From positions 62,001 to 126,000 of the forward strand of contig NZ_JNVM01000012.1 of assembly GCF_000722545.1 (NCBI RefSeq): a DNA stretch of 64,000 nucleotides. The letters run 5' to 3'. Below are positions 27,454 through 35,777 of the stretch, in pieces. Under the pieces are notes generated by a model that ran no database searches, had not been told where the DNA came from, and saw only the letters and a list, made by a program, of their open reading frames with translations. Position numbers and translations under genes: made by a program. This DNA is from Paenibacillus tyrphae. GTDB taxonomy: Bacteria; Bacillota; Bacilli; Paenibacillales; NBRC-103111. Each line of letters starts with the position of its first letter. The first letter of the stretch is position 1.

Positions 27454-28050
27454 TTAGTTTGCCTTGACCTTATACCTTAATGCTAAAATGTACTTATCCA
27501 GCTCATTTGTTAATGGGGTTAATTCATAATTCACATCCTCTAATGATAGGGTATTGGTATATGTTAATTTGTTGTCCCCATCCATGATCGTAAGGTAATA
27601 TAAGTATCCAAAACTACGGGATTGATCGCTCTTTTTACTAAGCTTGATTTCTTTTAGCTTACTCGAAATGTCGCCGATCGTCAGCGCATCGTTGATCTTT
27701 ATGACTTTTCCACTATCTCCATACTTCACTTCAATTTTCGTAATGTTATTAAAATCGCTTTTTAATATCGTGGACAAAGGGATCGGAACAGCCGGGGCAT
27801 CTTTTAAGGTAATTTCATTGAGGTTGGCGTTATAATTTATCGATATCCCTATATTTTCCGCAATAAATCGAATAGGGACATAGGCATGGTTTTCGTAATT
27901 TAATACCTTGTATTCGCTCATATCCATTCTCTTGTCATTGAAACTGATCTTCACTGGAAATAAGAAAGCTTGAATGGCATCCGAGGCATAAACCATCGTT
28001 GACATGGAAACAAACGCACCACAAATAAATCCGATGACATACTTCCTCAT
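27454..28050 (-). CDS. Secreted copper-amine-oxidase N-terminal (stalk) domain protein
   Basis: A 198-residue protein with a cleavable signal peptide (about 22 residues, ending near VYASDA). Residues 30-85 (VLNYENHAYVPIRFIAENIGISINY) form one stalk domain of the type common in Paenibacillus surface proteins; the rest (about 100-198) is a beta-rich domain I do not recognise. It is less GC-rich than its neighbours, which may mean recent acquisition. Divergent from a second stalk protein at 28299. Confidence 0.78.
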   Translation of the reverse strand: MRKYVIGFICGAFVSMSTMVYASDAIQAFLFPVKISFNDKRMDMSEYKVLNYENHAYVPIRFIAENIGISINYNANLNEITLKDAPAVPIPLSTILKSDFNNITKIEVKYGDSGKVIKINDALTIGDISSKLKEIKLSKKSDQSRSFGYLYYLTIMDGDNKLTYTNTLSLEDVNYELTPLTNELDKYILALRYKVKAN

Positions 28051-28196
28051 TTTGTATCAACCTCCAAAAGATCGATTTCCCGTTTAGACGCGAATTTCGT
28101 ATAAAAGTTTTGGAGCCCTCCGAGCATGACACGCGACGATTTCCCTAAAACAAATCTCATAGATAGTTCGACAGAATGATACATTTTTCAACAAAA

Positions 28197-28253
28197 TAGT
28201 ACTTTAATCCTGCCAAAATCTTGTAAACGCCTTCAAAATCCTGTAAAGTACTA
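28197..28253 (+). promoter_or_regulatory. Repeat-rich promoter region of the 28299 stalk gene
   Basis: Two direct repeats CAAAATCTTGTAAA (28214) and CAAAATCCTGTAAA (28234), exactly 20 bases apart, lie inside an inverted repeat TAGTACTTTA (28197) / TAAAGTACTA (28244). A possible promoter TTGTAA-17-TAAAGT overlaps them. The arrangement looks like a regulator binding site. Confidence 0.45.
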
Positions 28254-28298
28254 GTCATATATTCATAGTTCCCTAAACAGAAAAGGAGAGATGATTCA

Positions 28299-29186
28299 GT
28301 GGAAAAAGGAATGCAACGATTATCGGTTATATTGGTCCTGGCCTCGTTTGTCTCGCTATTCTCCGCTTTTACGGCGATGGCTGCGGGCGATAAGGAGAAG
28401 CGTTTTGAGACGAAGAACGGCGGCTACGTTACCATTTCGAATATCGTTGAGACCAAGAAGATCAAGGATGTCGGTTACGGCGAAACGATGTATGTCGCAA
28501 CTGCGCCCGTGACGGTGACGTTTTACGGCGAGCTGGCGGATGATGACATGATTGCCAAGTGGGCCGACGAGGATAGTCTGGAGTACGTCGGTATCAAAAA
28601 TAACAAAGCGCAGCTTACGGAACCAGTTAAATATGGGGTTTTCCCCATATTCAAAGGCCAAACTAGAGGGGATAACGATCCGATCCTTTTAGAGGTCGTC
28701 GCAAGCCCCGGCGAAGCCAAGCAACCGGAAGCAACGCCGCAAGTCAAAACCGAAGCATTGTCGGCTTCGCCTACGCCTGCCAAAGTGCTGGTCAACAGCA
28801 AAGACACGGCCTTCGAAGCTTATAACATTAACGGCAATAACTACTTTAAATTGCGGGATTTGGCCATGTCCGTCAACGATTCGGAAAAAAGCTTCGAAGT
28901 AAGCTGGGACGCCGCGAAAAACGCAATCTCGCTCGCATCCAATAAAGCGTATACTCCCGAAGGAAACGAGCTAACGATTTCCGGAAAGCCGACCGGCAAG
29001 CAAGTAACGGAGACGACGGCCAATCTCTCTCTTAACGGGAAAGAAGTAAAATTCACCGCCTACCTCATCGACGGGAACAACTATTTTAAACTTAGAGACA
29101 TAGCCGGCTTAATGAATATCGGTGTGACGTGGGATGAAAAAGCAAATGCGATTCGCATCGACACCAAGGCGGATTACAAGGAGTAA
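28299..29186 (+). CDS. Secreted protein with two copper-amine-oxidase stalk domains
   Basis: A 295-residue protein with an N-terminal signal peptide (cleavage near AMAAGD), an unknown beta-rich domain (30-135), a Pro/Ala/Thr linker, and two copies of a stalk repeat (AYNINGNNYFKLRDLAMSV and AYLIDGNNYFKLRDIAGLM). Proteins of this kind are exported and often wall-associated in Paenibacillus; no enzymatic activity is implied. The start is GTG 28299, ten bases after AAAGGAG; ATG 28311 is an alternative. Confidence 0.82.
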   Translation: MEKGMQRLSVILVLASFVSLFSAFTAMAAGDKEKRFETKNGGYVTISNIVETKKIKDVGYGETMYVATAPVTVTFYGELADDDMIAKWADEDSLEYVGIKNNKAQLTEPVKYGVFPIFKGQTRGDNDPILLEVVASPGEAKQPEATPQVKTEALSASPTPAKVLVNSKDTAFEAYNINGNNYFKLRDLAMSVNDSEKSFEVSWDAAKNAISLASNKAYTPEGNELTISGKPTGKQVTETTANLSLNGKEVKFTAYLIDGNNYFKLRDIAGLMNIGVTWDEKANAIRIDTKADYKE

Positions 29187-29270
29187 GCTTTTCCGGTAAG
29201 GCAAAAAGCCACCGCAAACACGCCTATAACAACCTTTTACGTTGAGTAACGATCTAAACGTTCTTATATA

Positions 29271-29296
29271 AAATACGCCCCCTTGAGAGGGGGCGC
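29271..29296. terminator. Terminator shared by convergent genes
   Basis: CGCCCCC-ttgaga-GGGGGCG hairpin, followed on the minus strand by TATTTTAT, just after the stop of the small secreted protein; it may also end the plus-strand stalk gene. Confidence 0.75.
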
Positions 29297-29301
29297 GATC
29301 A

Positions 29302-29523
29302 TTACTTATGTGTCTTCGTTCCTTTTTTTCCGGTGTTAGGGTTGGTATTGCCTTTGGTACTCCAATTGTTGTTGAAGCTCTTGTCTTTGTTGGATCGATT
29401 ATGGGACTGGACGTGAGTGCCGTTTTTCTTGGTGTAGCTCTTTACTTTAGTCGCTGCGGAAGCAGAACCGGCGAAACTGAGTGCGAGCACGGCGCTCATC
29501 ATGAGCAGGATCAGTTTTTTCAT
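29302..29523 (-). CDS. Small secreted basic protein with conserved NNWSTKGNTNPNTGK tail
   Basis: A 73-residue protein: signal peptide (about 23 residues, cleavage after ASAA), then a 50-residue basic segment YTKKNGTHVQSHNRS followed by NNWSTKGNTNPNTGKKGT. Very similar short tails (HxRSxxxxNxxNNWSxxGNxNPxTGK) occur in many bacterial hypothetical proteins, so the gene is real although the function is unknown. AAGGAGG precedes the ATG. Confidence 0.8.
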   Translation of the reverse strand: MKKLILLMMSAVLALSFAGSASAATKVKSYTKKNGTHVQSHNRSNKDKSFNNNWSTKGNTNPNTGKKGTKTHK

Positions 29524-29625
29524 GGTTGTCCTCCTTCATTCCGAAATGAAAATCAGGACCATTTTACCATATTGCCGGTTATTTACACCTAAAGTTTTTA
29601 TAAAGGTTCATTGGATTTCATGTCC

Positions 29626-29678
29626 AAAAAAACAAGGGGATTCGCAGCGCTCTGGCAGCGCCGTCGAATTCCCTTGTT
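29626..29678 (-). terminator. Terminator of the bmrCD-like operon
   Basis: AACAAGGG/CCCTTGTT arms with inner ATTCG/CGAAT and GCGCT/AGCGC pairs, followed on the minus strand by TTTTTTT. Confidence 0.85.
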
Positions 29679-29689
29679 GCTGTTGCTCA

Positions 29690-31813
29690 TCAAGCCGTCG
29701 TCTGAGCCGCACTGCCGGATTGGAGCTGGTACATGCGGTAGTACCGCCCTTGCAGCCGCATCAGCTGCTCGTGATTGCCCCGTTCGACGATCTCACCGCG
29801 ATGGAGCACGAGAATTTGATCGGCTTCACGGATCGTGGACAGACGGTGGGCGATCACGAACGTCGTCCGGCCTTCGCTGACGACCCGCAGCGCCTCCTGA
29901 ATGAGTCCCTCCGTCTCGCTGTCGATGCTGGCCGTCGCCTCATCGAGAATGAGGATGGCCGGGTCGAAGGCGAGCGCCCGAGCGAAGGAGATGAGCTGCC
30001 GCTGTCCGGCGGACAACGTGCTGCCCCGCTCGACCACCGGCTCGTCTACGCCGCCGGGCAGCTGCCCGACAAAGGAGGCCGCACCGACATCCTTGAGCGC
30101 CTGGCGAACCTGCTCCGGCCCGATCCGTTCGTTGTACAGGCTCACGTTGAACTTGATGTCGCCTGCAAACAAAAACGGGTCTTGCAGCACGATACCCATA
30201 TGCTTGCGCAGCGCCTGCTTCGAGAGCGTACGGATTTCCGTTCCGTCGATGCGGATTTCCCCTTCCGTCGGCTCGTAGAAGCCGAGCAGCAGGTTCATGA
30301 TCGAGCTTTTGCCCGAGCCGGTATGCCCGACAAGCGCTATGGTCTCGCCTTTGCGCGCCTCGAACGAAATGCCGCGAAGCACGGGCTCCCCGGTTTTGTA
30401 GGCGAAGGTGACGTTGTCGAAGACGACATGGCCTTCCGGCCGCGGTACTGCGACCGACGAAGCCACTTCGGCGCCTTCGATATCGAGCAGGTGAAACACT
30501 TTTTCCGCCGACACGACAGCCCGCTGCGCATTCAGCATTTGGTCAAAAATCCCGATGATCGGCTGGAAAAGCCGCCCCGTATAATCGATAAACGCGTAGA
30601 ACACGCCAAACGAGATCGAGGTCTGGAGCGATTGCCCGCCGAAATACCAGATGGCACCGGCGGTAAAAAAGGCTCCGACGAGTCCCGTGAAATTGCGCGA
30701 GGAAAGCGAAAATACGCGGTTCTGCTTGATATGGTTCCGGTAACGGTCCTCGTTGAGCGCATCGAACTCCCGCAGGCGGTTCTTCTCCTGCCGGAACGCT
30801 TGCAGGATCGGCATGACCGCGATCGATTCGCTGATCATCGCATTCATATCGCTCAGCCGGGCCCGCATGATGGCAACGTACTTTTGCGAAAATTTCAAAT
30901 GAATGAACATAACGACGGCAAACAACGGAAGCAGCAGCAGCGAGACGAGTGCCAGCTTGACATCAAGCAAAAATAAAGCGATGTAGATGCCTGCGATGTT
31001 GATCGTGCTCACCACAAACGTCGCCATAAAGCTCATGAACAGATCGCGGATCGCTTCCGTATCGTTCGCAATCCGCGATACGACCTGCCCGATCGGCGTA
31101 TTATCGAAATAGCGGATCGGCATCCGCTGAATGTGGCGCATCAGATCCATCCGCATCCGCTGGATGATGCGCAGCGCCGTCGTCTGCAGCGTCAAGCCCT
31201 GCACGTAATGCAGAATGCTGCCAAGCGCAAGCAGACCGACGAACAGCCCCAGCCAGCGAGCGACCGGACCGACGTCATACTGGTAAAACTGTGCCGTCTC
31301 TGACGCAGACAGCTTGCGAGCCGGGTACACCTCGCTGCCGCCTCCAGGCACCGTGCGCTTCACCTCGGCCGCTTCTCCGTCCTTCGTCTGGCCGACGAGC
31401 GACCATTGTCCATCCAACGCAGCCGGCTGGCGCACCAAGTACAAGCCGCCCTCCAGCTGCAAAATCCGCGCGTCCTTCATCACGGACCGGTTAAAGACGA
31501 CGCCGCGACGTTCCGCCTCCTCCATCCAATCCTGACGAATGTAGAGTTTTCCGTCTATTTGGGTCTGTTTTACCCCATCTTTGGGAAGCTCAAGGCCGGA
31601 GGCGATTTCAACCCACGGTAGCCCGATGGCGCCGATGTGGCGGTCGATGATCGTTTTGGCGATAAACGGCCCTGCCAGCTCCGCGCCGACCGCAAAGCAG
31701 AGCACCAGCAGCGCTAACGCGATACGGTATTTAAAAAGGAGCGCGTAACCGAGTAGCCTGCGCAAAATGGGTTTGCCCGATGATTCGTTCGTTTCTATGG
31801 CGATGTGACTCAC
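29690..31813 (-). CDS. bmrD: ABC multidrug exporter subunit, BmrD/YheH-like (canonical ATP site)
   Basis: A 707-residue half-transporter: six membrane segments (with an extra extracytoplasmic domain of about 110 residues between TM1 and TM2, as in BmrD), then an ATPase domain with Walker A GHTGSGKSS, signature LSAGQRQL, Walker B ILILDEATASID and the switch histidine IAHRLSTI. The Walker B glutamate is present. Together with the upstream gene it should form a heterodimeric drug exporter. The start is GTG; the ribosome site GGAAGG is unusually close. Confidence 0.88.
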   Translation of the reverse strand: MSHIAIETNESSGKPILRRLLGYALLFKYRIALALLVLCFAVGAELAGPFIAKTIIDRHIGAIGLPWVEIASGLELPKDGVKQTQIDGKLYIRQDWMEEAERRGVVFNRSVMKDARILQLEGGLYLVRQPAALDGQWSLVGQTKDGEAAEVKRTVPGGGSEVYPARKLSASETAQFYQYDVGPVARWLGLFVGLLALGSILHYVQGLTLQTTALRIIQRMRMDLMRHIQRMPIRYFDNTPIGQVVSRIANDTEAIRDLFMSFMATFVVSTINIAGIYIALFLLDVKLALVSLLLLPLFAVVMFIHLKFSQKYVAIMRARLSDMNAMISESIAVMPILQAFRQEKNRLREFDALNEDRYRNHIKQNRVFSLSSRNFTGLVGAFFTAGAIWYFGGQSLQTSISFGVFYAFIDYTGRLFQPIIGIFDQMLNAQRAVVSAEKVFHLLDIEGAEVASSVAVPRPEGHVVFDNVTFAYKTGEPVLRGISFEARKGETIALVGHTGSGKSSIMNLLLGFYEPTEGEIRIDGTEIRTLSKQALRKHMGIVLQDPFLFAGDIKFNVSLYNERIGPEQVRQALKDVGAASFVGQLPGGVDEPVVERGSTLSAGQRQLISFARALAFDPAILILDEATASIDSETEGLIQEALRVVSEGRTTFVIAHRLSTIREADQILVLHRGEIVERGNHEQLMRLQGRYYRMYQLQSGSAAQTTA

Positions 31814-31843
31814 GTCCTTCCCGATTGGCCTGGAATCGCGGCC

Positions 31844-33595
31844 CTATGATGAAGCGTCCAGCAAGCTTGCTTCAAGCTGCTGACGCTCGAACTGCTCCTT
31901 ATACCAGCCGCCGCGCTGCAGCAGCTGCTCGTGCGTGCCTTCCTCCGCGATGCGCCCGTCCTCCAGCACGACGATCCAGTCGGCATGCATGACGGCGGAC
32001 AGCCGATGCGTGGCGATCAGCGTCGTCTTCCCGGCGCGCTCCGCACGGATATGCCCGAGAATGGCACTTTCGGTTCGGGCGTCCACGGCGGACAGCGAAT
32101 CGTCGAGAATGAGAATTTCCGGGTCGGTCAGCAATGCGCGCGCAATGCTTACCCGCTGCTTTTGCCCGCCGGACAGCATGACACCGTTCTCGCCAACGAT
32201 CGTTTGCAGCCCTTCAGGCAGCTGCCCTACATCCTGCGTAAACGAAGCCATCTCAATGGCCCGGCTGATTTCCTCCGGCGAAGCATCCGGACGCCCCAGC
32301 GCAATGTTGTCGCGCACGGACTTGGACAGTAGCAGGTGCTCCTGCGATACGTAGCCGATCCAGCCGCGCACGTGCTCGATCGCCAGCTCCTCGATCGGCA
32401 CATCCGAGAGACGTACGCCGCCGACCGGGGCCGGGTAAAAGCGCAGCAGTTGCTTCAGCAGGGTGCTTTTGCCGCTGCCGGTCCGCCCTACGATACCTAG
32501 CGTCTGTCCGCGCTTCAGCCGCAAGGAGACGCCGGTCAAACTGTCCTGGGCCGCTCCCGGATACCGGAACGTTAGGTCACGCAGCTCGATCGATTCCGGA
32601 CGGCCGACCTCTACCGGATGAGCAGAACTTTGCACGTCAGGCTGCTGCTCGAAGCTGCGCGTCAAGCGATCGACGGAAGCCGTCCCGCGCTGCAGCACGT
32701 TGATGAACTCGCCAAAGGCGATCATCGGCCAGATCAGCATGCCGAGGTAAATGTTAAACGATACGAGCTGCCCAAGCGTAATGTCGTTGTGGAACACCAG
32801 ATACGCCCCGTACCCGATGCCAATAACGTAGCTCAAGCCAACGATCAGCGAGATGGCCGGATGGAACAAAGCATTGATGGCAGCCACGCGAATATTCTTA
32901 TCCATCACGTCGCGGGTGATCCGGTCAAATGCGTCGAGGTCGTGCTCCTCCTGCACATACGAGCGGATCACGCGCATGCCGGAAATCGACTCCAGCGCTT
33001 GATCGTTCATCCGTCCGAACGCCGTCTGCGCGGCAATGAACCGCTTTCGCGTATGCTTGCCAAGGACGCTGATCAGCACCGTGAGCAGCGGCAGCGGCAG
33101 CAGCGCCGCCAGCATCAGTTTCCAGCTGATGAATGAAATCATCGTCACGAGCACAACCGTCGTGCCGACAATCGTATTCACAAGCGTCATGACGCCGTAA
33201 CCGGCCGTCTGGCCGATGGCGGGCACGTCGTTGGTGGCTAGAGCCATCAGTTCCCCGGTGCTGTTACGCTGGAAAAATGACGGCGACATCCGGGTCAAAT
33301 GAGCGGTAAACCGGCTGCGCAGCAGCTTTTCGAGCAGCAGCGAATTGCCGAATAGCGTCGTAATCCATACGTAGATCATGATATACAGTACAACGGCCAG
33401 ACCGATGAGCAGCAGCACGCTCTGCCGCAGTCCTTCGACGGTCAGAGAACCGGTGCGAATGTGGTCAATGACGCTTCCGATCATCTGCGGCGGCAAAATA
33501 TTCAGCACGCTGACCGCAGCCATCAGCACGATAGCCAGCGTATACCGCCCCCAGCGGTCGCGAAAAAACCAGGCAAGACGCCCGACAAACGACAA
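31844..33595 (-). CDS. bmrC: ABC multidrug exporter subunit, BmrC/YheI-like (degenerate ATP site)
   Basis: A 583-residue half-transporter with six membrane segments and an ATPase domain: GRTGSGKST, LSGGQKQR, and Walker B EILILDDSLSAVD, in which the catalytic Glu is Asp. That asymmetry is the known feature of BmrC in the BmrCD pair. I place the start at TTG 33595, six bases after AGGTGG, which gives the usual family length; the open frame reaches 25 codons further to an unsupported ATG. The bmrD gene follows 30 bases later. Confidence 0.88.
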   Translation of the reverse strand: MSFVGRLAWFFRDRWGRYTLAIVLMAAVSVLNILPPQMIGSVIDHIRTGSLTVEGLRQSVLLLIGLAVVLYIMIYVWITTLFGNSLLLEKLLRSRFTAHLTRMSPSFFQRNSTGELMALATNDVPAIGQTAGYGVMTLVNTIVGTTVVLVTMISFISWKLMLAALLPLPLLTVLISVLGKHTRKRFIAAQTAFGRMNDQALESISGMRVIRSYVQEEHDLDAFDRITRDVMDKNIRVAAINALFHPAISLIVGLSYVIGIGYGAYLVFHNDITLGQLVSFNIYLGMLIWPMIAFGEFINVLQRGTASVDRLTRSFEQQPDVQSSAHPVEVGRPESIELRDLTFRYPGAAQDSLTGVSLRLKRGQTLGIVGRTGSGKSTLLKQLLRFYPAPVGGVRLSDVPIEELAIEHVRGWIGYVSQEHLLLSKSVRDNIALGRPDASPEEISRAIEMASFTQDVGQLPEGLQTIVGENGVMLSGGQKQRVSIARALLTDPEILILDDSLSAVDARTESAILGHIRAERAGKTTLIATHRLSAVMHADWIVVLEDGRIAEEGTHEQLLQRGGWYKEQFERQQLEASLLDASS

Positions 33596-33670
33596 AGGAA
33601 TCCACCTCTTTCTCTCTCCAGAATTGAAATTGCCGGGAGCATCCGACTTGTTTGTATAGGAAACATACAT

Positions 33671-34711
33671 TCGCTTTTCACTCTAATACCATACCATATT
33701 ATGGGCGTCTTGCCACCGGGAATTTTTTTATGAAATGAATTTTCTTGCCACAAACTTTGCAGGAGAAGTCAAACGAAAATAAGCCTAGCCCTACTCTGGA
33801 ATTTGCCTTTTTTCCAAGCGGTTCTTAGGACAATCCTCTCTCTTTGCGCAAATCACGAATCCGAGCGTCTAGGTTATGCGAGAATAATATTTATAACTAC
33901 AAAATTATATCAAAATAATATCTGTTAACAGATGTATTCTAAGAATCCAGTTATCTATACTTATTGAATAAGAGGCGTGGACGATGCCGAAAACTCAGAA
34001 ATTACAAGTGACCTAAACACGAAGCTCCTATCCATCCAAAAGGAGTGGCTTTATGAAGGGTGTCCAAGATGGGATCAACTTGCGATCGTTTCTATTACAA
34101 ATCGAGGCAGGAAGTTCAATAGTAATCTTGCATGACATCTAGTAGAAATTTTAAGAATAAAGAAGAAAAATGACGAATTCAGGAGAAATATTAGCCTTAT
34201 ATACAAATAACTAATTATTCTGAATATTTACAATAATTTAATAATAGGCTATCCTAACAGTAAGCAAGATAAATGATTCACCTGATTAACCCTACGGATA
34301 TTACCCTGATTCACACCGAAGTTTGTATCGTTTATATCTTTCAATCCGGATTTGGTCTAAAGAATTTGGTAGTGCCGGGTTGGAATTGATATAAAAATAA
34401 ACAAGGGAAAGGGGATAGTCCATTGAAGTAAGGAAGCGAAGCATGCCCCGCCGCGCTTACCTGAAATCTGTACTGTACGCGCACCGAATGAAGGCTATAC
34501 CGAGGGCATGCGGGAATTCGATAAGACCTGTTACTCGTTCGCGTACCCTAACGACAGCTTGATTGGAGTGTGTTTTTCGAAAATTGAATAAGCAACCTAT
34601 ACCAACATAGGGATTCTGGTTATCACAGATAAGCAGGGTCCCTATTCTCGTGCGTCATACTTCCAAGCCATCCGGGCATACTAACGGGCGAAGCAACGTT
34701 TAAGGAGGGTT
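33671..34711. other. Gene-poor, AT-rich region with apparent remnants
   Basis: About one kilobase without a convincing gene, visibly richer in A and T than the flanks between roughly 33870 and 34340. A 29-codon ORF with a fair ribosome site (AAGGAG, ATG at 34053, stop at 34142) and two short open stretches in other frames (about 33985-34135 and 34424-34591) read like protein but lack starts or are interrupted. I see no terminal repeats or transposase. Confidence 0.5.
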
Positions 34712-34966
34712 ATGGCAAAGATGGCAAACGACAAAAGCATGCCTCCGGTATCCGGCGAAGAAGTCGAAACGGACGGCATTTACTCGAACGAGTGGGGCCG
34801 GGAGGAAACGCTCAAGCGCGGCGACGAATTTCCGTACGACGAGGCGATGGGACAGACCGAGTGGGAGCTTGTCAGCCTTCCGCTCGAAAGCCAAGAGGAA
34901 GAGATGTATAAGGACACGAAAAATAACACGAAACCGCGGCTGCATATCGACCGAGGCGATAAATGA
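34712..34966 (+). CDS. Small acidic protein, YjzC-like
   Basis: An 84-residue hydrophilic protein. The segment GIYSNEWGREETLKRGDEFP, followed by TEWELVSLP, resembles the short YjzC family of Bacillus (gene product of unknown function). The ribosome site AAGGAGG is 3 bases from the first ATG and 12 from the fifth codon, also ATG (34721), so either could be used. A terminator follows. Confidence 0.6.
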   Translation: MAKMANDKSMPPVSGEEVETDGIYSNEWGREETLKRGDEFPYDEAMGQTEWELVSLPLESQEEEMYKDTKNNTKPRLHIDRGDK

Positions 34967-34993
34967 GCTGAGCGTTACCCGTGTGAAAAGAAG

Positions 34994-35026
34994 AGCGCTT
35001 CCCCTGTCGCGGAGAAGCGCTTTTTG
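34994..35026. terminator. Terminator between YjzC-like gene and RNase H gene
   Basis: AGCGCTTC/GAAGCGCT stem with TTTT after it on the plus strand and AAAA on the other side. Confidence 0.8.
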
Positions 35027-35042
35027 GTGTGGATTTGGTGCA

Positions 35043-35711
35043 TCATTTCCGGCCGTAATCCGCCTTGATCTCGCCCCATGCTTTCGTGTTCCACTTGACG
35101 ATTTTGTTCTTGTAGGTGTTGCTGCGCAGCCAAGCTTCAGCGCGGTCCACAAGCGCCCAGATTTCCTGGGTCGAGGCGTCTCGCACCAAGGTGGAAGCGA
35201 CCGTTTTATTGCGCACCCAACTGATCGCCGTCATCGAATCGCTGTAGATCGTCATGTCGCTGCCTTGTCGCTTCAAATAAGCGAGTGCATGGACGATCGC
35301 GAGGAATTCGCCCATATTGTTCGTGCCTTTGGAGATCGGTTTCTGCTGAAATACGATTTCGCCGGTGCGCGTGTACACGCCTTTATACTCGACAATACCG
35401 GGATTGCCGCTGCAGCCTACATCGACGGACAAGCTCTCGGGATCGTACTCGCCCGCAGTCTCCGCGCCTGCGGCTTTGGAGGTCCGTCCCCCGCTCTTGC
35501 CCGTACCGCCGGTGCCGGCTCCTGCGCGCGCCGCGGCTCCGAACGCCTTCTTCCAGCCGGCGGCGAACATTGCCTTGGCCTCCGCCTCGCTCTCGTACGC
35601 CTTGAACTTCGCCTGCGGAAACCCGTTCGTCTGGGCTTGGCATTCGGCCCACGTTTTATAAATACCGGGCTGACGCCCTTCCCATACGACATAATACTTC
35701 GATTTTGCCAC
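35043..35711 (-). CDS. rnhA: Ribonuclease H1 with N-terminal viroplasmin (hybrid-binding) domain
   Basis: A 222-residue enzyme that cuts RNA in RNA-DNA hybrids. Residues 5-50 (YYVVWEGRQPGIYKTWAEC, FKAYESEAEA) are the hybrid-binding/viroplasmin domain; a Gly/Ala/Thr-rich linker follows; the catalytic domain starts near residue 92 with SVDVGCSGNPG (first Asp), NNMGEFLAIVHAL (Glu), IYSDSMTAISWV (Asp) and a final Asp near the C-terminus. The start is a GTG behind AAGGAGG. Confidence 0.88.
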   Translation of the reverse strand: MAKSKYYVVWEGRQPGIYKTWAECQAQTNGFPQAKFKAYESEAEAKAMFAAGWKKAFGAAARAGAGTGGTGKSGGRTSKAAGAETAGEYDPESLSVDVGCSGNPGIVEYKGVYTRTGEIVFQQKPISKGTNNMGEFLAIVHALAYLKRQGSDMTIYSDSMTAISWVRNKTVASTLVRDASTQEIWALVDRAEAWLRSNTYKNKIVKWNTKAWGEIKADYGRK

Positions 35712-35777
35712 AGTGTTCCTCCTTGGTTCGGCGCAGCGATCCCGATTGCGATACCGCCGCGCCGTCCGAAATCGCCG

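Noticed and set aside
33523..33753. Possible leader peptide upstream of the bmrC-like gene, like bmrB
   Set aside because: The frame begins with GTG without a ribosome site and overlaps the start of bmrC deeply; no hairpin pair for attenuation was found.
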